This document shows, one piece after another, positions 24,101 through 30,834 of a DNA stretch of 31,947 nt; within the stretch, counting starts at the first letter, position 1; each line of letters begins with the position of its first letter. A program made the translations under genes and the position numbers. Source of the stretch: Isoetes engelmannii. Taxonomy: Eukaryota; Streptophyta; Lycopodiopsida; Isoetales; Isoetaceae. Under the pieces are notes generated by a model that saw only the letters and a program-made list of their open reading frames with translations, was not told the origin of the DNA and did not search any database. The stretch spans positions 1 through 31,947 of the forward strand of contig JAANSK020281490.1 in the NCBI GenBank assembly GCA_011763485.2. Direction: 5' to 3'.

Positions 24101-27100
24101 CTGATATCTGAAATATCTACTGCAAAGGCATTTTCCTTGAAAAGATTCTTCCAACCCAAAAACTTGCTACCAGAATGCTCTTCAAAAGATTCAAGTCTAT
24201 CTAGACTTGCTGGTTTTCGAAGCCCACTCCTTTTGCTTTGCGATTGCTGCATGCATCGTACTTTCTGCTGCAAACATATATGGCTAGATCTTCCAAAAAG
24301 CACCAAAACGTTCATGAATTTTAAAGACTGGTCCACATTTTCTATGAGCTCGGGAAAGCATCACGTTGTAAACCCTTTGCCAAATAGAATTTAAAAGATA
24401 TAACCTTTTAACTAAATTTAGTCTATTTTTTAAAAAGCTATAAGTAGATGGTCATAGCTCAGATCGGCATGATATTTACTTCCCTGGAACGGTCTCAGAA
24501 TCTAGTTTCGGACATGGATGCATTGGGTCTTGTGCTCATAGTTTGCTCATAGATTCATTATGGTTTGGGAGATTTGATTAAAATCATCATTAAAAATGTG
24601 CCAAAGATGGTTGCACGATTGTCATTTCTAGAAAGTTGATGGCTATCTCTTGGATGCTCGTAGATTAAATTGGTGTTTTGTCAATCTAAGCTAACTGTGC
24701 CTTGGCTAATGGAGAGCTAGCTCATGGAGAATTATGAATCTGGTTGGGGGTGAGCTTGGCAAGTGGACCTAGTTACTACTAATTTATGTGTCATTACTGA
24801 GCTTTACAGGTTCAGATGTACCAGGTTCAAGGCCTCTGAAAATAGTGTCTAACTACTTGGGGTTTTGAACTACGATCTTATCACTTTCTCGATCTTATCA
24901 CTTTCTCGCCAATCTGGCGTCAAACTGGCTTCAGGAAGAAAGTAGATCAACAACAGCGTCGTTGATCCATCTTCAATGCATGCAGGCCTCCAAATTTAGT
25001 TTCCTCTTTTGGATCACCGAAAATAGCTCTGCCTTTAAGATATCTGGATCACCACACCAAATCCACACACCAAATGTGCCAGCTCCCTTATTGATGAAAA
25101 ATATCTATGTATGGCTCTATTTTCTTCCTTCATGCAGATCCAGCATATATTCTGCATCACTGAAAATTGCTGAAGTTACATCCACCATCGATTCTTCATT
25201 AGTGCTACTCCAAGCTTCTTGAGATCAACAATTAGATCCAGATCCACTCATTGAGGGAAGAAAGATTCTGCGAGATCATATGGGTTTATGAAACGTTTCT
25301 GTACAATAGATGTCCCCTAGCAGGGAAACAACTTTCTATACTACTAAAGTTTTAAGTATATTTTCGACGTAACTAATTTCTCACAACAACTTTAATAAGC
25401 TCCTTCATTGACATGGTAGAGGAGAAAAAGTAAAAACATATAAACAGAAGCTGATTATTGAAAAGAAATGAGAATCGTCTAAGAAATACCGTGGTTACCT
25501 GAAGGTCTGTTGACAGGCTTTCCTGTGTAATACCACACGCATCATCTGGTTGCTATAGACATAAAGTGTGAGAAGATGAGCATATCTATTAGAAATCTTA
25601 ATCATGTTAGTTGCAAATTTAGTTTCTTATCCGGGCTCATGAAACCTATAGAAAGACAAAGACCATATACAAAGGAGGACCATATATCTGTTCTATGACG
25701 TGATAAAGAAGCTATTGCCAAAACCATAACTAAATGGTAAAGCATGTCATTTATCATGCTTAAATATGATATGTTACACAAGATGACCTTAGAGCTTACA
25801 GAGTTGAAAGAAACTGGGAAGTAGCAGCTGATAATGTCAAACATGACCTTGGCATTATCCGCAATGGGCCCTTTCGGGTCCGGAAAATTTTTAACTAGCA
25901 AATCCATAATATTAAGTGCCAATTTCAAACATCGAGGATCCGTCTCTCCTTCAACCGCAGCACAGAAACCATGAACAAGTTGGCTACCCTGCACCATTCA
26001 AACAGAATTTAAATTGGTAGATATTAACACACATGCAAATGGAAAGCAACAATATGATTATAACTAGTAACGTAAAGGTCACCTCCATGTGTTATGTCAT
26101 AGATGCCATTATAAACCTGGACATTTGCCTCCATAAGTGGCCCCTATCTGGTAAGTTCCCGTTTTCATTATAAAAGCGACAATGCTTACTGAGGATATGT
26201 ACAAGAAATTCCATAAAGACGGCACGCCATCACTAGTCCCTACAGACGCGAAAATGTTGATGAAGTCTCACACAAGAATACCTTACCCTCTTGCTTGATA
26301 CAGATTCCCCTTATCAGAAATACATGTTTGCACTAAAAGGCTTTTACATAGAGACAACTCCATGTAGAACATGCAAAGGACTAGAGAGAGGGTTTCACCA
26401 CTTGTCATGCACCATTAACGCATTTCCTTCCCAAGGGCAGAGCCCAAACAAGGACTGCTAAAAGGCTAAAATTCGTGGGCCTTAATGGAAAGATGATGCT
26501 TTCAAAAGGCCATTCTTTCTGTTTGACACTTTGGAAGGAAAACTCATTTCGATGCACGACGTGTCTGGAGCTGTTGGAAAATCATCAGTTTGATTTTCCA
26601 AGTTTAGTTGCAGCTCTCTTTCTTTGCAAAAGGCCTCCAAAGCCAATAAGTATTTCTGCAGTCACTCAGCGGATGTGGAAATTAGGACCACATCATCGGC
26701 ATAGAGCAGGATTGGAATGTAATCTTGAGCTAGCAAGGATCCTTTTCCATCAAGGGTCCATTCAACATCAGGAATCATCATTGTATACCTCGGTGTGGAG
26801 TTTCCAGAACTGAGTTTTAGTTTGAAAGCAGCACCACAGAAAAGGCTTGTTTAATACTCTTGGTTCAGCCAGCTGCTTTGTATGGTGCAAAAGTTTGGGT
26901 CCCTGAGCTCCAAATATTAATGATGTCAAGAATGATCAAGAGCAAATCCTCAATCCCACATGACATTATGCTGGCAGAACTTGCAGCCAATGCTCTGAAA
27001 CTTGAAGTTGTTCTTACGGTCGCATCTAGATCCAGTTCTTGGCCGATGCACAAGATGGCAGGCAAAGGATCCCTCACTTGGCATTCAGTTCATTCAAAGC

Positions 27101-30100
27101 ATTGGCCGAGTGAGGTAAAGATAGCTGGTTTTCCTGCACATGCAAACTGTTCAACAAAATGGGCTTCTCAATATATTGCCTCCCACCATTTAAGCAGTCA
27201 CTCAGCTCCCAACAATCTCTTCAAGTTTTATGAGCTAAATATGAATATTCGTCATAATTTAAAACACATGTATGTGGCCGACAAGTGGACCTCTGCAAAA
27301 AATTATCCACCAAAAGCAATTTTTACAAGGTCCAGAGATGGTTTCCTTCCGTATCCTGGCTACATAGATACCCACGTGTCACATAACCTCGGGGCTGTAT
27401 TGGGGCAGTTCCATGTCTCCTCTCATTAGTCAGAGATTGAAGCTGGCCGGGCCAAGGGCCATGAACAAAGGATCTGTCAAATGTGCAATGTAGAGGCAGT
27501 GGAATTAGCAAAACACTTTATTTTCTTGTGTCTCACAAGGATTTACTAGGTCCAAGGCTGATCCTAGTTTATAGTATATGTTGCAGTGGAATTAGAAGAA
27601 CACTTTATGTCCTTGTGTTTCACAAGGATTTACTAGGTCCAAGGCTAATCCTAGTTTATACTATCAAACAGATGGTGAATAAATTTGTATCTTGACTCTT
27701 TTGAAGATACAATTATTACGGGTGATGTAGACCATTTGATCACTCTGATCAAGAGCAGTATGAAGTCTACATCTGAGGTTACAGACTTCGGCTTGCTGCA
27801 ATTTTGCCTTGGAGTTTAAATTTGACAGCATTCTACTTTTATTCAGCTCTCAAAGCAAGTTCATCCATGCTTGCTAGATTTTCATGCAGAATTGCAAGAC
27901 AGCTGTCACACCTTACGAGCAAGGTATGAAACTGGTATTCGATCCAGATGGAGAACCTTGTTATGCCACGCTGTACAGACCGTTGGTTGGATCACTAATC
28001 TACCTAATACAAGGCTAGACATCACATTTGCTGTTGGTCAAGTCAGCAAGTTTATCCAAGCTCCTACACAGTTAAACTGGCAAGCAGCCAAAAGAATTTT
28101 AGCATATCTCAAGGGTACTATGACTGAAGGCTTGGTTTCTAAGCAGCAAGAAAATCCAACACTGCTTTTCTACACAGATGATCATGCAGGTAATGATCTT
28201 GATCTCAGAAAATCCATTACAGGCTATGATTCCTTCTTTGATACCGGTTTGATTACTTAGGTGTCAAGGAAACAAACTACTGTTTGCAGAAACCTCTCTG
28301 TACTGGGACACAGGAGATGCTATGGTTGTTGCATTGATTCCAAGATCTCTAGCAGCCTATTAAGTCAGTATAGGTTCTGGTTGATAATTCAGGTACCAGA
28401 CACCAAGCACATGGATTTGAAGGTTTGAGAATAGTCACAGCTGCCAAAACACTACAAGTATCATCCAGATACTAAGCACATGCATTTACAGGTTTGCTTT
28501 GTTAAAAAACAGTTGCACTTGTCTGTTTTGAATCTCCAATATTGTGAAACAGGAAAACAGCTTGCAGATGGCTTGGGCAAACCGCTCATTGGTTCTCAGC
28601 TCAGGGAGATGAAGATTCTACTGGGTGTCCACTTACTCAAAATCTGATATACTTCATGTTTTTAAGTTCTTTCATTCCCTAGTTAGAGTTCGGTTTCAGC
28701 ACGGGTACTAAATTTAAAAACAATCACTTGCCTCAATAAAACATGAATGGACCAGAGTTTCACTCTTTTGTAGGCCCTCAAGGATATGCTTCTAGAGCTG
28801 AGATAGAGGTATAACAAGTTTAAAAGGCTTGGGAAGATCAAGAATAGAACCGGAACTTCCAAAAGAAGGAAGAAAAGAAGTCACCTCATTTACTCCAACC
28901 ACTAGAGAAGATCCTGAACATCTTAAACTTTTAATCTCTATGTTAGTTTCAGTAACTAGACTACATTTTTCAGGGTCGTATTACTCGCTCCTAGCTGAAT
29001 ATCATTTGTCTTTGTATTATTGGTCTCATAAATCCAAGCAGATGTTGATAATTTATTCCTTCTTTCTTTCTTAAAAGTGAATAACCTAGTACAAGATAAA
29101 ACTGATTATATCCTTGTTCCGATTACTGGAGACAACACCGTCTAATGACTTACAAGTGGTACAACTGCTTCTGCGTGACAAGTGAGAATGTTCTCCATTA
29201 ACTGCAAGCACAACTGGTAGGGACATACGGTCAGCAGCAAAGAAGTAACTCTGGATGAAAATAAAAATTACATTGAGACCAAAAATGCTTTACAACAGAA
29301 AAGGGTCAAAAACCAACAATAATTATCATTATTATTATTATATATATCTGATGCTCACTTGAGCCTTGGGAGGCTATGGAGCACATGAACAAACAAGTTA
29401 CAGTTTTAGAAGCAAGGTGCGGTGTGCATCCACCGCCCTTATATATGGTGCTAGTAACCTTGGCGCTACCAATAGTAATGAGTAAAAATCTGCTACATGT
29501 ATATCGTACTCATGTCTGATAATGAACTTCTTGCAGTATCAGATAATATTTTCATTATAAGCTTCTTTTTCTCCAAATGTAGAGTCAAAATCTCTATATT
29601 ACCAGCCATAGACAAGTGTCCAGACAGTTCAACCAGGACTCATTATCAGGTCTTACTTGGGTGTCGATATTAGTAAATATAAGTTGCCAAATTAAAAATT
29701 TAGAGTGCTTATACAACTTACAATCCGATCTTTTTGAGGTAAAGATTGAACATCCGTATGTTTCAGAAAGGATTTCGCTATTTCAATAGTATCTGCATCT
29801 GAAAGAATACCAAGTGAACTCTGTCTGCTAAGAAGACTGAGGCACCCCGAAACAGCACCACAGAGAGTATGCCAATCAGCCTAGAAGAAGAAGCTTCAAT
29901 CAGATAAGTATGGAAGCAAGAAGTGCAAAACATCTATCTATGTCATTTCTCTTTTTCGGAAAAGGTGTTCCTTATGTACTGGCTCATAGACGAAGCATGC
30001 ATTTTCCTTTGCCCCAGTGAAAGAAGGGTACTTCCTAAAAATCAATCTGCACTTCACAGCTTGACCATATGAAGCTTACAATGCGTGCAGCAAAGAATTG

Positions 30101-30559
30101 AGCCAAGCTGTGAATGACAGTAGCTTCCAGCGGTTGTGGATACCTCCTTATTATCTCTGCCAAAAGTAGCATTCCTGCAAGAACTTTCTCGACGTTAGAT
30201 GCAGCAAAAATCCTGCAACCTGTCTGGTTGTTACCTCTTGTCCGAACTGCATTATCTGTGCTAGCTAGATATGTCCCCATCTCAGACACCTGGAATTACA
30301 TGCATGTGAGAATGTACAATAAAAAGAACCCGAGTATTGCTTACCATCTCCTGTATCGAAAGTTTATTATTCACCACGAACCCAATAATGGAGACAAATC
30401 TAGCATCCTGAAACGTTATCAGATTGTCAATCGCTTTCCAAACAAATGACAGGAGAACCTTGCTTTCCTACTGAAAATGTGAAATCTCACATGCTCAGCA
30501 TCACTTCGATCTGGATTCACGTATTCATTGACGTCCATAAGCCATGGCTTGGCGCCCAT
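6099..30559 (-). CDS. MMS19: MMS19 (MET18) cytosolic Fe-S assembly targeting factor, 20 exons, intact
   Basis: MMS19 is the HEAT-repeat adaptor of the cytosolic iron-sulfur assembly (CIA) targeting complex, working with CIA1/CIAO1 and AE7/CIA2B. It delivers Fe-S clusters to nuclear enzymes such as XPD, primase and polymerases. Exons, read downward: 30559-30491, 30407-30345, 30289-30235, 30174-30080, 29880-29722, 29213-29154, 25988-25800, 25552-25499, 22746-22660, 22589-21878, 13976-13549, 13481-13375, 11119-11023, 10459-9735, 8804-8729, 6786-6672, 6583-6507, 6440-6360, 6265-6186, 6120-6099. They sum to 3351 bases, giving 1116 residues with no internal stop; the plant family runs about 1130. 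Family landmarks, compared from memory: 'CYFPVSF' near 220, 'LLVEKLSS' near 266, 'GWVGKGLVMRGH' near 880, 'LYKQRFF' near 945, and 'AIRCYRAW' near the C-terminus. The N-terminal MMS19 domain covers roughly 30-300 and the C-terminal domain roughly 520-1070. The ATG at 30559 aligns with the Arabidopsis start; an in-frame ATG at 30622 would add 21 residues. The gene looks functional. Confidence 0.96.
6186..6265 (-). CDS. MMS19: MMS19 exon 19 (residues 1084-1110)
   Basis: Encodes VLKALKFAIDDSKRSVRAEA and 'IRCYRAW', the most conserved C-terminal HEAT of the family ('VLKAL...LDDPKR.VR.EAIRCRQAW'). This end carries the CIA-partner binding surface in studied homologues. The acceptor is ATATGTAG and the donor TG|GTAAGC. 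Confidence 0.96.
6360..6440 (-). CDS. MMS19: MMS19 exon 18 (residues 1057-1083)
   Basis: Encodes MIRETALQCLSALIGLPFAC and 'LFPSRLQ', the conserved 'VRETA.QCL.AL..LP...IYP.R.QV' repeat. The acceptor is GTTCTCAG and the donor CAG|GTGTGG. The intron before it is 66 bases. Confidence 0.94.
6507..6583 (-). CDS. MMS19: MMS19 exon 17 (residues 1031-1056)
   Basis: Encodes 'RKLLQDHVTDVVQHLICLS' and 'RYPKHV', matching 'AHIIIECLIKLTSYPHLMV'. The acceptor is CTTGCAG and the donor GTG|GTACGT. Confidence 0.93.
6672..6786 (-). CDS. MMS19: MMS19 exon 16 (residues 993-1031)
   Basis: Encodes 'AVPLLLESISLLS' to 'SSFILDVNQG', matching 'LQPLILEGLSVLS...LLLVLSGTLTDTKG'. The acceptor is CTCTAG. The donor CAAG|GTAAGC leaves phase 1. 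Confidence 0.94.
7125..8560 (+). mobile_element. degraded element in intron 15, related to LTR element 2
   Basis: The plus strand of this stretch has several open runs in different frames. At about 7500-7555 one reads 'FKEELVLGFPW', close to 'FKDELVLELPW' in the 17817-18317 frame of LTR element 2. Another, about 7623-7941, has no ATG and reads 'ISYNRFLHGDYEIIHQFLKE'. A purine-rich GTTGAGGGGGAGAA near 8548 could be an old purine tract. No LTRs were identified. I infer a broken relative of the same LTR family; the boundaries are loose. Confidence 0.4.
7198..7383 (+). repeat. 93-bp tandem duplication (2 copies, 31 codons each)
   Basis: Units 7198-7290 and 7291-7383 are nearly identical; one plus-strand frame repeats 'AAQETYYSGLTNE.PLEQSD'. 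It lies in MMS19 intron 15. The period is a multiple of three. Confidence 0.93.
8729..8804 (-). CDS. MMS19: MMS19 exon 15 (residues 967-992)
   Basis: Encodes (R)IWLYRGFAQLLNDVPHSAML and 'SDASM', matching the 'LH.A.AHVISN.P..VIL...K' block. The acceptor is ATCTCAG and the donor ATG|GTAAGT. Confidence 0.92.
9198..9447. repeat. 128-bp tandem duplication in intron 14
   Basis: GGGTGATGAATTTTACAGCC opens units at 9198 and 9326; the copies then differ by scattered changes and a small indel. Confidence 0.9.
9735..10459 (-). CDS. MMS19: MMS19 exon 14 (residues 726-967)
   Basis: A 725-base exon containing 'GWVGKGLVMRGH' and 'VRLLYKQRFFNN', the best-known conserved blocks of the C-terminal domain. The acceptor is TTTTGCAG. 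The exon ends TCCAG|GCAAGT, a textbook GC donor. Exon 15 then completes Arg in phase 2, exactly at the family 'LSRTML' position. Confidence 0.96.
10541..10854. repeat. diverged ~90-bp direct repeat in intron 13
   Basis: 10541-10631 and 10761-10854 share GCACTCTGATCTTGTAAAAA, a following A-rich stretch and TTTTCCTA.TAGATT. They are separated by about 130 unrelated bases, so this is an older, dispersed duplication. Confidence 0.75.
11023..11119 (-). CDS. MMS19: MMS19 exon 13 (residues 693-725)
   Basis: Begins with one base that completes Met, then 'SERHLEGAKKVAIYIWASVV' to 'APADH'. It fills the slot of Arabidopsis 'GLEQLLVHFAISMWKQIEF'. The acceptor TATGTAG is good. The donor CAT|GTGTGT is weak, so the 3' edge is slightly less sure than the others. 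Confidence 0.85.
11120..13374. other. MMS19 intron 12, mostly unassigned
   Basis: A 2255-base intron. Apart from the three-copy repeat at 12431-12666 and a small GATA/GGTA microsatellite near 12210-12250, nothing is recognised. Confidence 0.5.
12431..12666. repeat. three-copy ~80-bp tandem repeat with CTTT tracts
   Basis: Units start near 12431, 12508 and 12589. Each has TTCTTGGT, then AGA.CCTA..GGTCTT, then a TAATAA, then a CTTT microsatellite. The unit end (TAATAA before a pyrimidine tract) resembles a retroposon tail, but no coding part is attached. Confidence 0.8.
13375..13481 (-). CDS. MMS19: MMS19 exon 12 (residues 658-693)
   Basis: Starts after GTTTGCAG with 'FFQAFVSDPSSLV' and ends 'CISEKLLLPRD' plus two bases before GTAATT. 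It matches the family 'EAF..SLSDFY...LLKCLTNKLLPR'. It lies 67 bases from exon 11. Confidence 0.9.
13549..13976 (-). CDS. MMS19: MMS19 exon 11 (residues 515-657)
   Basis: Opens after TTATGTAG and carries 'VTVCGLQALMTF', like the plant 'YLGVKGLLTMGMF', followed by 'VWESALGAVIALANAEEKF' and 'NMMLENLAMGLLQLSE'. An internal TTGCAG at 'GLQ' could act as an alternative acceptor, but it is out of phase with exon 10. The donor is GAA|GTATGC. Confidence 0.93.
13977..14562. other. MMS19 intron 10, part 3' of the LTR pair
   Basis: An 88-codon plus-strand open stretch (14175-14441) has no known motif. Nothing else is seen. Confidence 0.4.
14568..14775 (-). repeat. 3' LTR of element 2
   Basis: Minus-strand LTR running TGTTAG...TTATCA, about 208 bases, bounded by the purine tract at 14776-14784 and the CATCT duplication at 14563-14567. 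It is longer near its start than its partner. Confidence 0.85.
14973..15153 (+). repeat. 5' LTR of element 1
   Basis: 181 bases, TG...CA, followed at once by the tRNA primer site. It nearly equals 17525-17706. Its second half is also shared with the LTRs of element 2, placing both in one family. Confidence 0.92.
17525..17706 (+). repeat. 3' LTR of element 1
   Basis: 182 bases, preceded by the purine tract and followed by the CTTAT target duplication. Confidence 0.92.
19748..19919 (-). repeat. 5' LTR of element 2
   Basis: Minus-strand LTR of 172 bases, TGTTAGAATATG...TTATCA. It abuts the primer site at 19736-19747 and is followed on the plus strand by CATCT at 19920-19924. Confidence 0.88.
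19925..21877. other. MMS19 intron 10, part 5' of the LTR pair, unassigned
   Basis: Two kilobases with no recognised coding motif. A weak Cys/His cluster near 20010-20045 on the plus strand ('YCLLCHSGHSK') has wrong spacing for a standard zinc knuckle. Confidence 0.4.
21878..22589 (-). CDS. MMS19: MMS19 exon 10 (residues 278-515)
   Basis: A 712-base exon starting 'LESLKYLGHCALAYGADVLS', the conserved 'VDSLKYL..CA..YG.D' block. It then runs through the variable middle HEAT region to 'SSSIEVFKYG'. The acceptor is CTTGCAG. The donor GGAG|GTATGC leaves phase 1, which the TG start of exon 11 completes across 7.9 kb. Confidence 0.95.
22660..22746 (-). CDS. MMS19: MMS19 exon 9 (residues 249-277)
   Basis: Encodes NVFASTSFFAPSCIQLLVEK and 'LSSDHLIAK', equal to the family 'AISSTPFFEPYAIPLLLEKLSS....AK'. 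The acceptor is CTATAG and the donor AAG|GTTAGG. Confidence 0.93.
23336..23932. repeat. degenerate ~295-bp tandem duplication in intron 8
   Basis: Unit 1 (about 23336-23629) and unit 2 (about 23630-23932) share 'AAATAAATTACTAATC', 'TTCTTATTAGC', 'TATGGTTTA', 'TACAAATTT' and 'TTTAGCCCT', in the same order. They are strongly diverged and AT-rich, with repeated TTAGCTAAA-type motifs. Confidence 0.7.
24874..24907. repeat. 17-bp perfect tandem repeat, two copies
   Basis: GATCTTATCACTTTCTC occurs twice head to tail in MMS19 intron 8. Confidence 0.9.
25499..25552 (-). CDS. MMS19: MMS19 exon 8 (residues 231-248)
   Basis: Encodes QPDDACGITQESLSTDLQ, the counterpart of the 'DD..NIRREDLSRGL' link. Phase 0 requires the TATAG acceptor; the CCAG six bases downstream breaks the frame. 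The donor is CAG|GTAACC. Confidence 0.88.
25800..25988 (-). CDS. MMS19: MMS19 exon 7 (residues 168-230)
   Basis: Encodes 'GSQLVHGFCAAVEGETDPR' through 'CYFPVSFNS'. The 'V.GE.DPRCL' and 'ISCYFP..F' blocks are hallmarks of MMS19 from human to plants. The acceptor is GTGCAG and the donor TCT|GTAAGC, phase 0 on both sides. It follows the 3.2-kb intron 6. Confidence 0.96.
26470..26785 (-). mobile_element. LINE fragment, inverted 5' part (reverse transcriptase with YADD)
   Basis: On the minus strand: 'KGSLLAQDYIPILLYADDVV', then 'LISTSAE', a stop, then 'LLALEAFCKERELQLNLE', then a one-base shift into 'TKLMIFQQLQTRR'. This is the palm of a LINE RT with its YADD active-site box and the following thumb-side helix. 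It faces away from the plus-strand RT part that begins at about 26786, so the two halves of one ORF2 lie in opposite orientation. The left edge is approximate. Confidence 0.82.
26786..27690 (+). mobile_element. LINE fragment, sense 3' part (RT C-terminus and CCHC zinc knuckle)
   Basis: The plus strand resumes with 'VYLGVEFPELSFSLKAAPQK', then 'PAALYGAKVWVP', 'IMLAELAANALKLEVVL' and 'GAVLGQFHVSSH', and ends with 'CQMCNVEAVELAKHFIFLC'. That last piece is the C-x2-C-x8-H-x4-C knuckle that closes many LINE ORF2 proteins. A 189-codon open stretch (26860-27429) covers most of it. A stretch between 'QKR' and 'PAALYG' is missing, and stops and shifts near the knuckle make it dead. The right edge is set where Copia similarity starts. 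Confidence 0.83.
27496..27665 (+). repeat. 87-bp tandem duplication over the LINE zinc knuckle
   Basis: The unit beginning GCAGTGGAATTAG (27496) repeats at 27583 with few differences; each copy re-encodes the 'AVEL..HF...C' half of the knuckle. Confidence 0.85.
27703..28650 (+). mobile_element. Copia pol remnant (end of RT and RNase H), fossil
   Basis: The order of parts is as in Ty1/copia pol: an RT end with 'TDFGLLQFCLGV', then the open stretch 27871-28260 with 'NTRLDITFAVGQVSKF', 'QAAKRILAYLKGT' and 'FYTDDHAGNDLDLRKSITGY', then an RNase H tail with 'LADGLGKPLIGSQL' and 'LLGVHLL'. No LTR, primer site or target duplication was found beside it, so it is a fragment. It is broken in several places and looks old. 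It sits in MMS19 intron 6 on the opposite strand to the gene, directly after the LINE. Confidence 0.85.
29154..29213 (-). CDS. MMS19: MMS19 exon 6 (residues 148-167)
   Basis: A 60-base exon encoding LCLQLMENILTCHAEAVVPL, equivalent to the family 'LCFELLECLL..FPDAVASL'. It starts after ACCAG and ends CTT|GTAAGT. Its frame has no ATG near, so a simple ORF scan misses it. Confidence 0.9.
29316..29346. repeat. ATT/AT microsatellite in intron 5
   Basis: A short run of ATT then AT units in MMS19 intron 5 (29214-29721). Nothing else in that intron is recognised. Confidence 0.7.
29722..29880 (-). CDS. MMS19: MMS19 exon 5 (residues 95-147)
   Basis: Encodes ADWHTLCGAVSGCLSLL through 'HTDVQSLPQKDRI', matching the family block 'LADWRALCGALVGCLAL...VQSL..YDR'. 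The acceptor is CTTCTAG and the donor ATT|GTAAGT, phase 0 on both sides. Confidence 0.95.
30080..30174 (-). CDS. MMS19: MMS19 exon 4 (residues 63-94)
   Basis: Encodes MLLLAEIIRRYPQPLEATV and so on to 'AQFFAARI', the conserved 'ILLLAEIL...GFF' HEAT segment. The acceptor is CTTGCAG and the donor ATT|GTAAGC. The preceding 60-base intron is a multiple of three and has no stop, so intron retention would add 20 residues. Confidence 0.93.
30235..30289 (-). CDS. MMS19: MMS19 exon 3 (residues 45-63)
   Basis: Encodes VSEMGTYLASTDNAVRTRG, matching the strongly conserved 'REMEMYLTTTDNLVRARG' of plant MMS19. The acceptor is TTCCAG, and the donor AGAG|GTAACA leaves phase 1. The intron before it is only 55 bases. 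Confidence 0.92.
30345..30407 (-). CDS. MMS19: MMS19 exon 2 (residues 24-44)
   Basis: Starts after TTTCAG and ends ATG|GTAAGC, phase 0 on both sides. It encodes DARFVSIIGFVVNNKLSIQEM, which fills the place of the first N-terminal helix pair of the family ('LKAIASSLENDSLSI'). Confidence 0.85.
30491..30559 (-). CDS. MMS19: MMS19 exon 1 (start codon, residues 1-23)
   Basis: Reads MGAKPWLMDVNEYVNPDRS and four more residues, then a donor CAT|GTGAGA in phase 0. The spacing to 'EYVNPDRS' equals that of Arabidopsis 'ETFVDTNRS', which supports this ATG. The frame stays open upstream to an ATG at 30622, giving a basic, hydroxylated extension that I read as 5' leader. Confidence 0.8.
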
Positions 30560-30821
30560 CGGTAAGGGTTTTTGTAGGGGTTTTGTTGATGTGGCTAAAA
30601 GAATCTTCCGAAAAAAGTTCAAACCTTAGCATGCCTTAGAATATTCGACTTGGATGCTTTAATAGCTCACCTTCGTAACTGTCGTATCCATCGATGATAA
30701 TAGCTCATCCCTCCTGATCCCAGTAAATCTTGGCCACACTAGTGATAGAACCACGCTAAAACTTGAAAAAAATAAACTAGCAGTAGGGCAGGCTTGGGGA
30801 AAAGGAAGTGGTGTACTGAAA

Positions 30822-30834
30822 GGGGGGGGGGGGG
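30822..30834. repeat. 13-base G run upstream of MMS19
   Basis: A G homopolymer in a purine-rich stretch about 260 bases upstream of the chosen ATG. Confidence 0.9.

Larger units (their letters stand above)
22747..25498. other. MMS19 intron 8, old duplication and unassigned DNA
   Basis: Holds the ~295-bp duplication and the 17-bp repeat. A minus-strand open stretch (24061-24336) and a plus-strand one (24962-25222) carry no recognised motif. Confidence 0.4.

Noticed and set aside
26475-26813. 112-codon plus-strand open stretch
   Set aside because: The antisense strand here carries the LINE RT core with YADD, so the plus-strand reading is its shadow.
30423-30670. 5'-leader intron between a GTGAGC-like donor and a TTTTAG acceptor
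   Set aside because: The spliced frame from the upstream ATG does not enter the MMS19 frame, so there is no coding support; it could only be a leader intron and needs transcript data.
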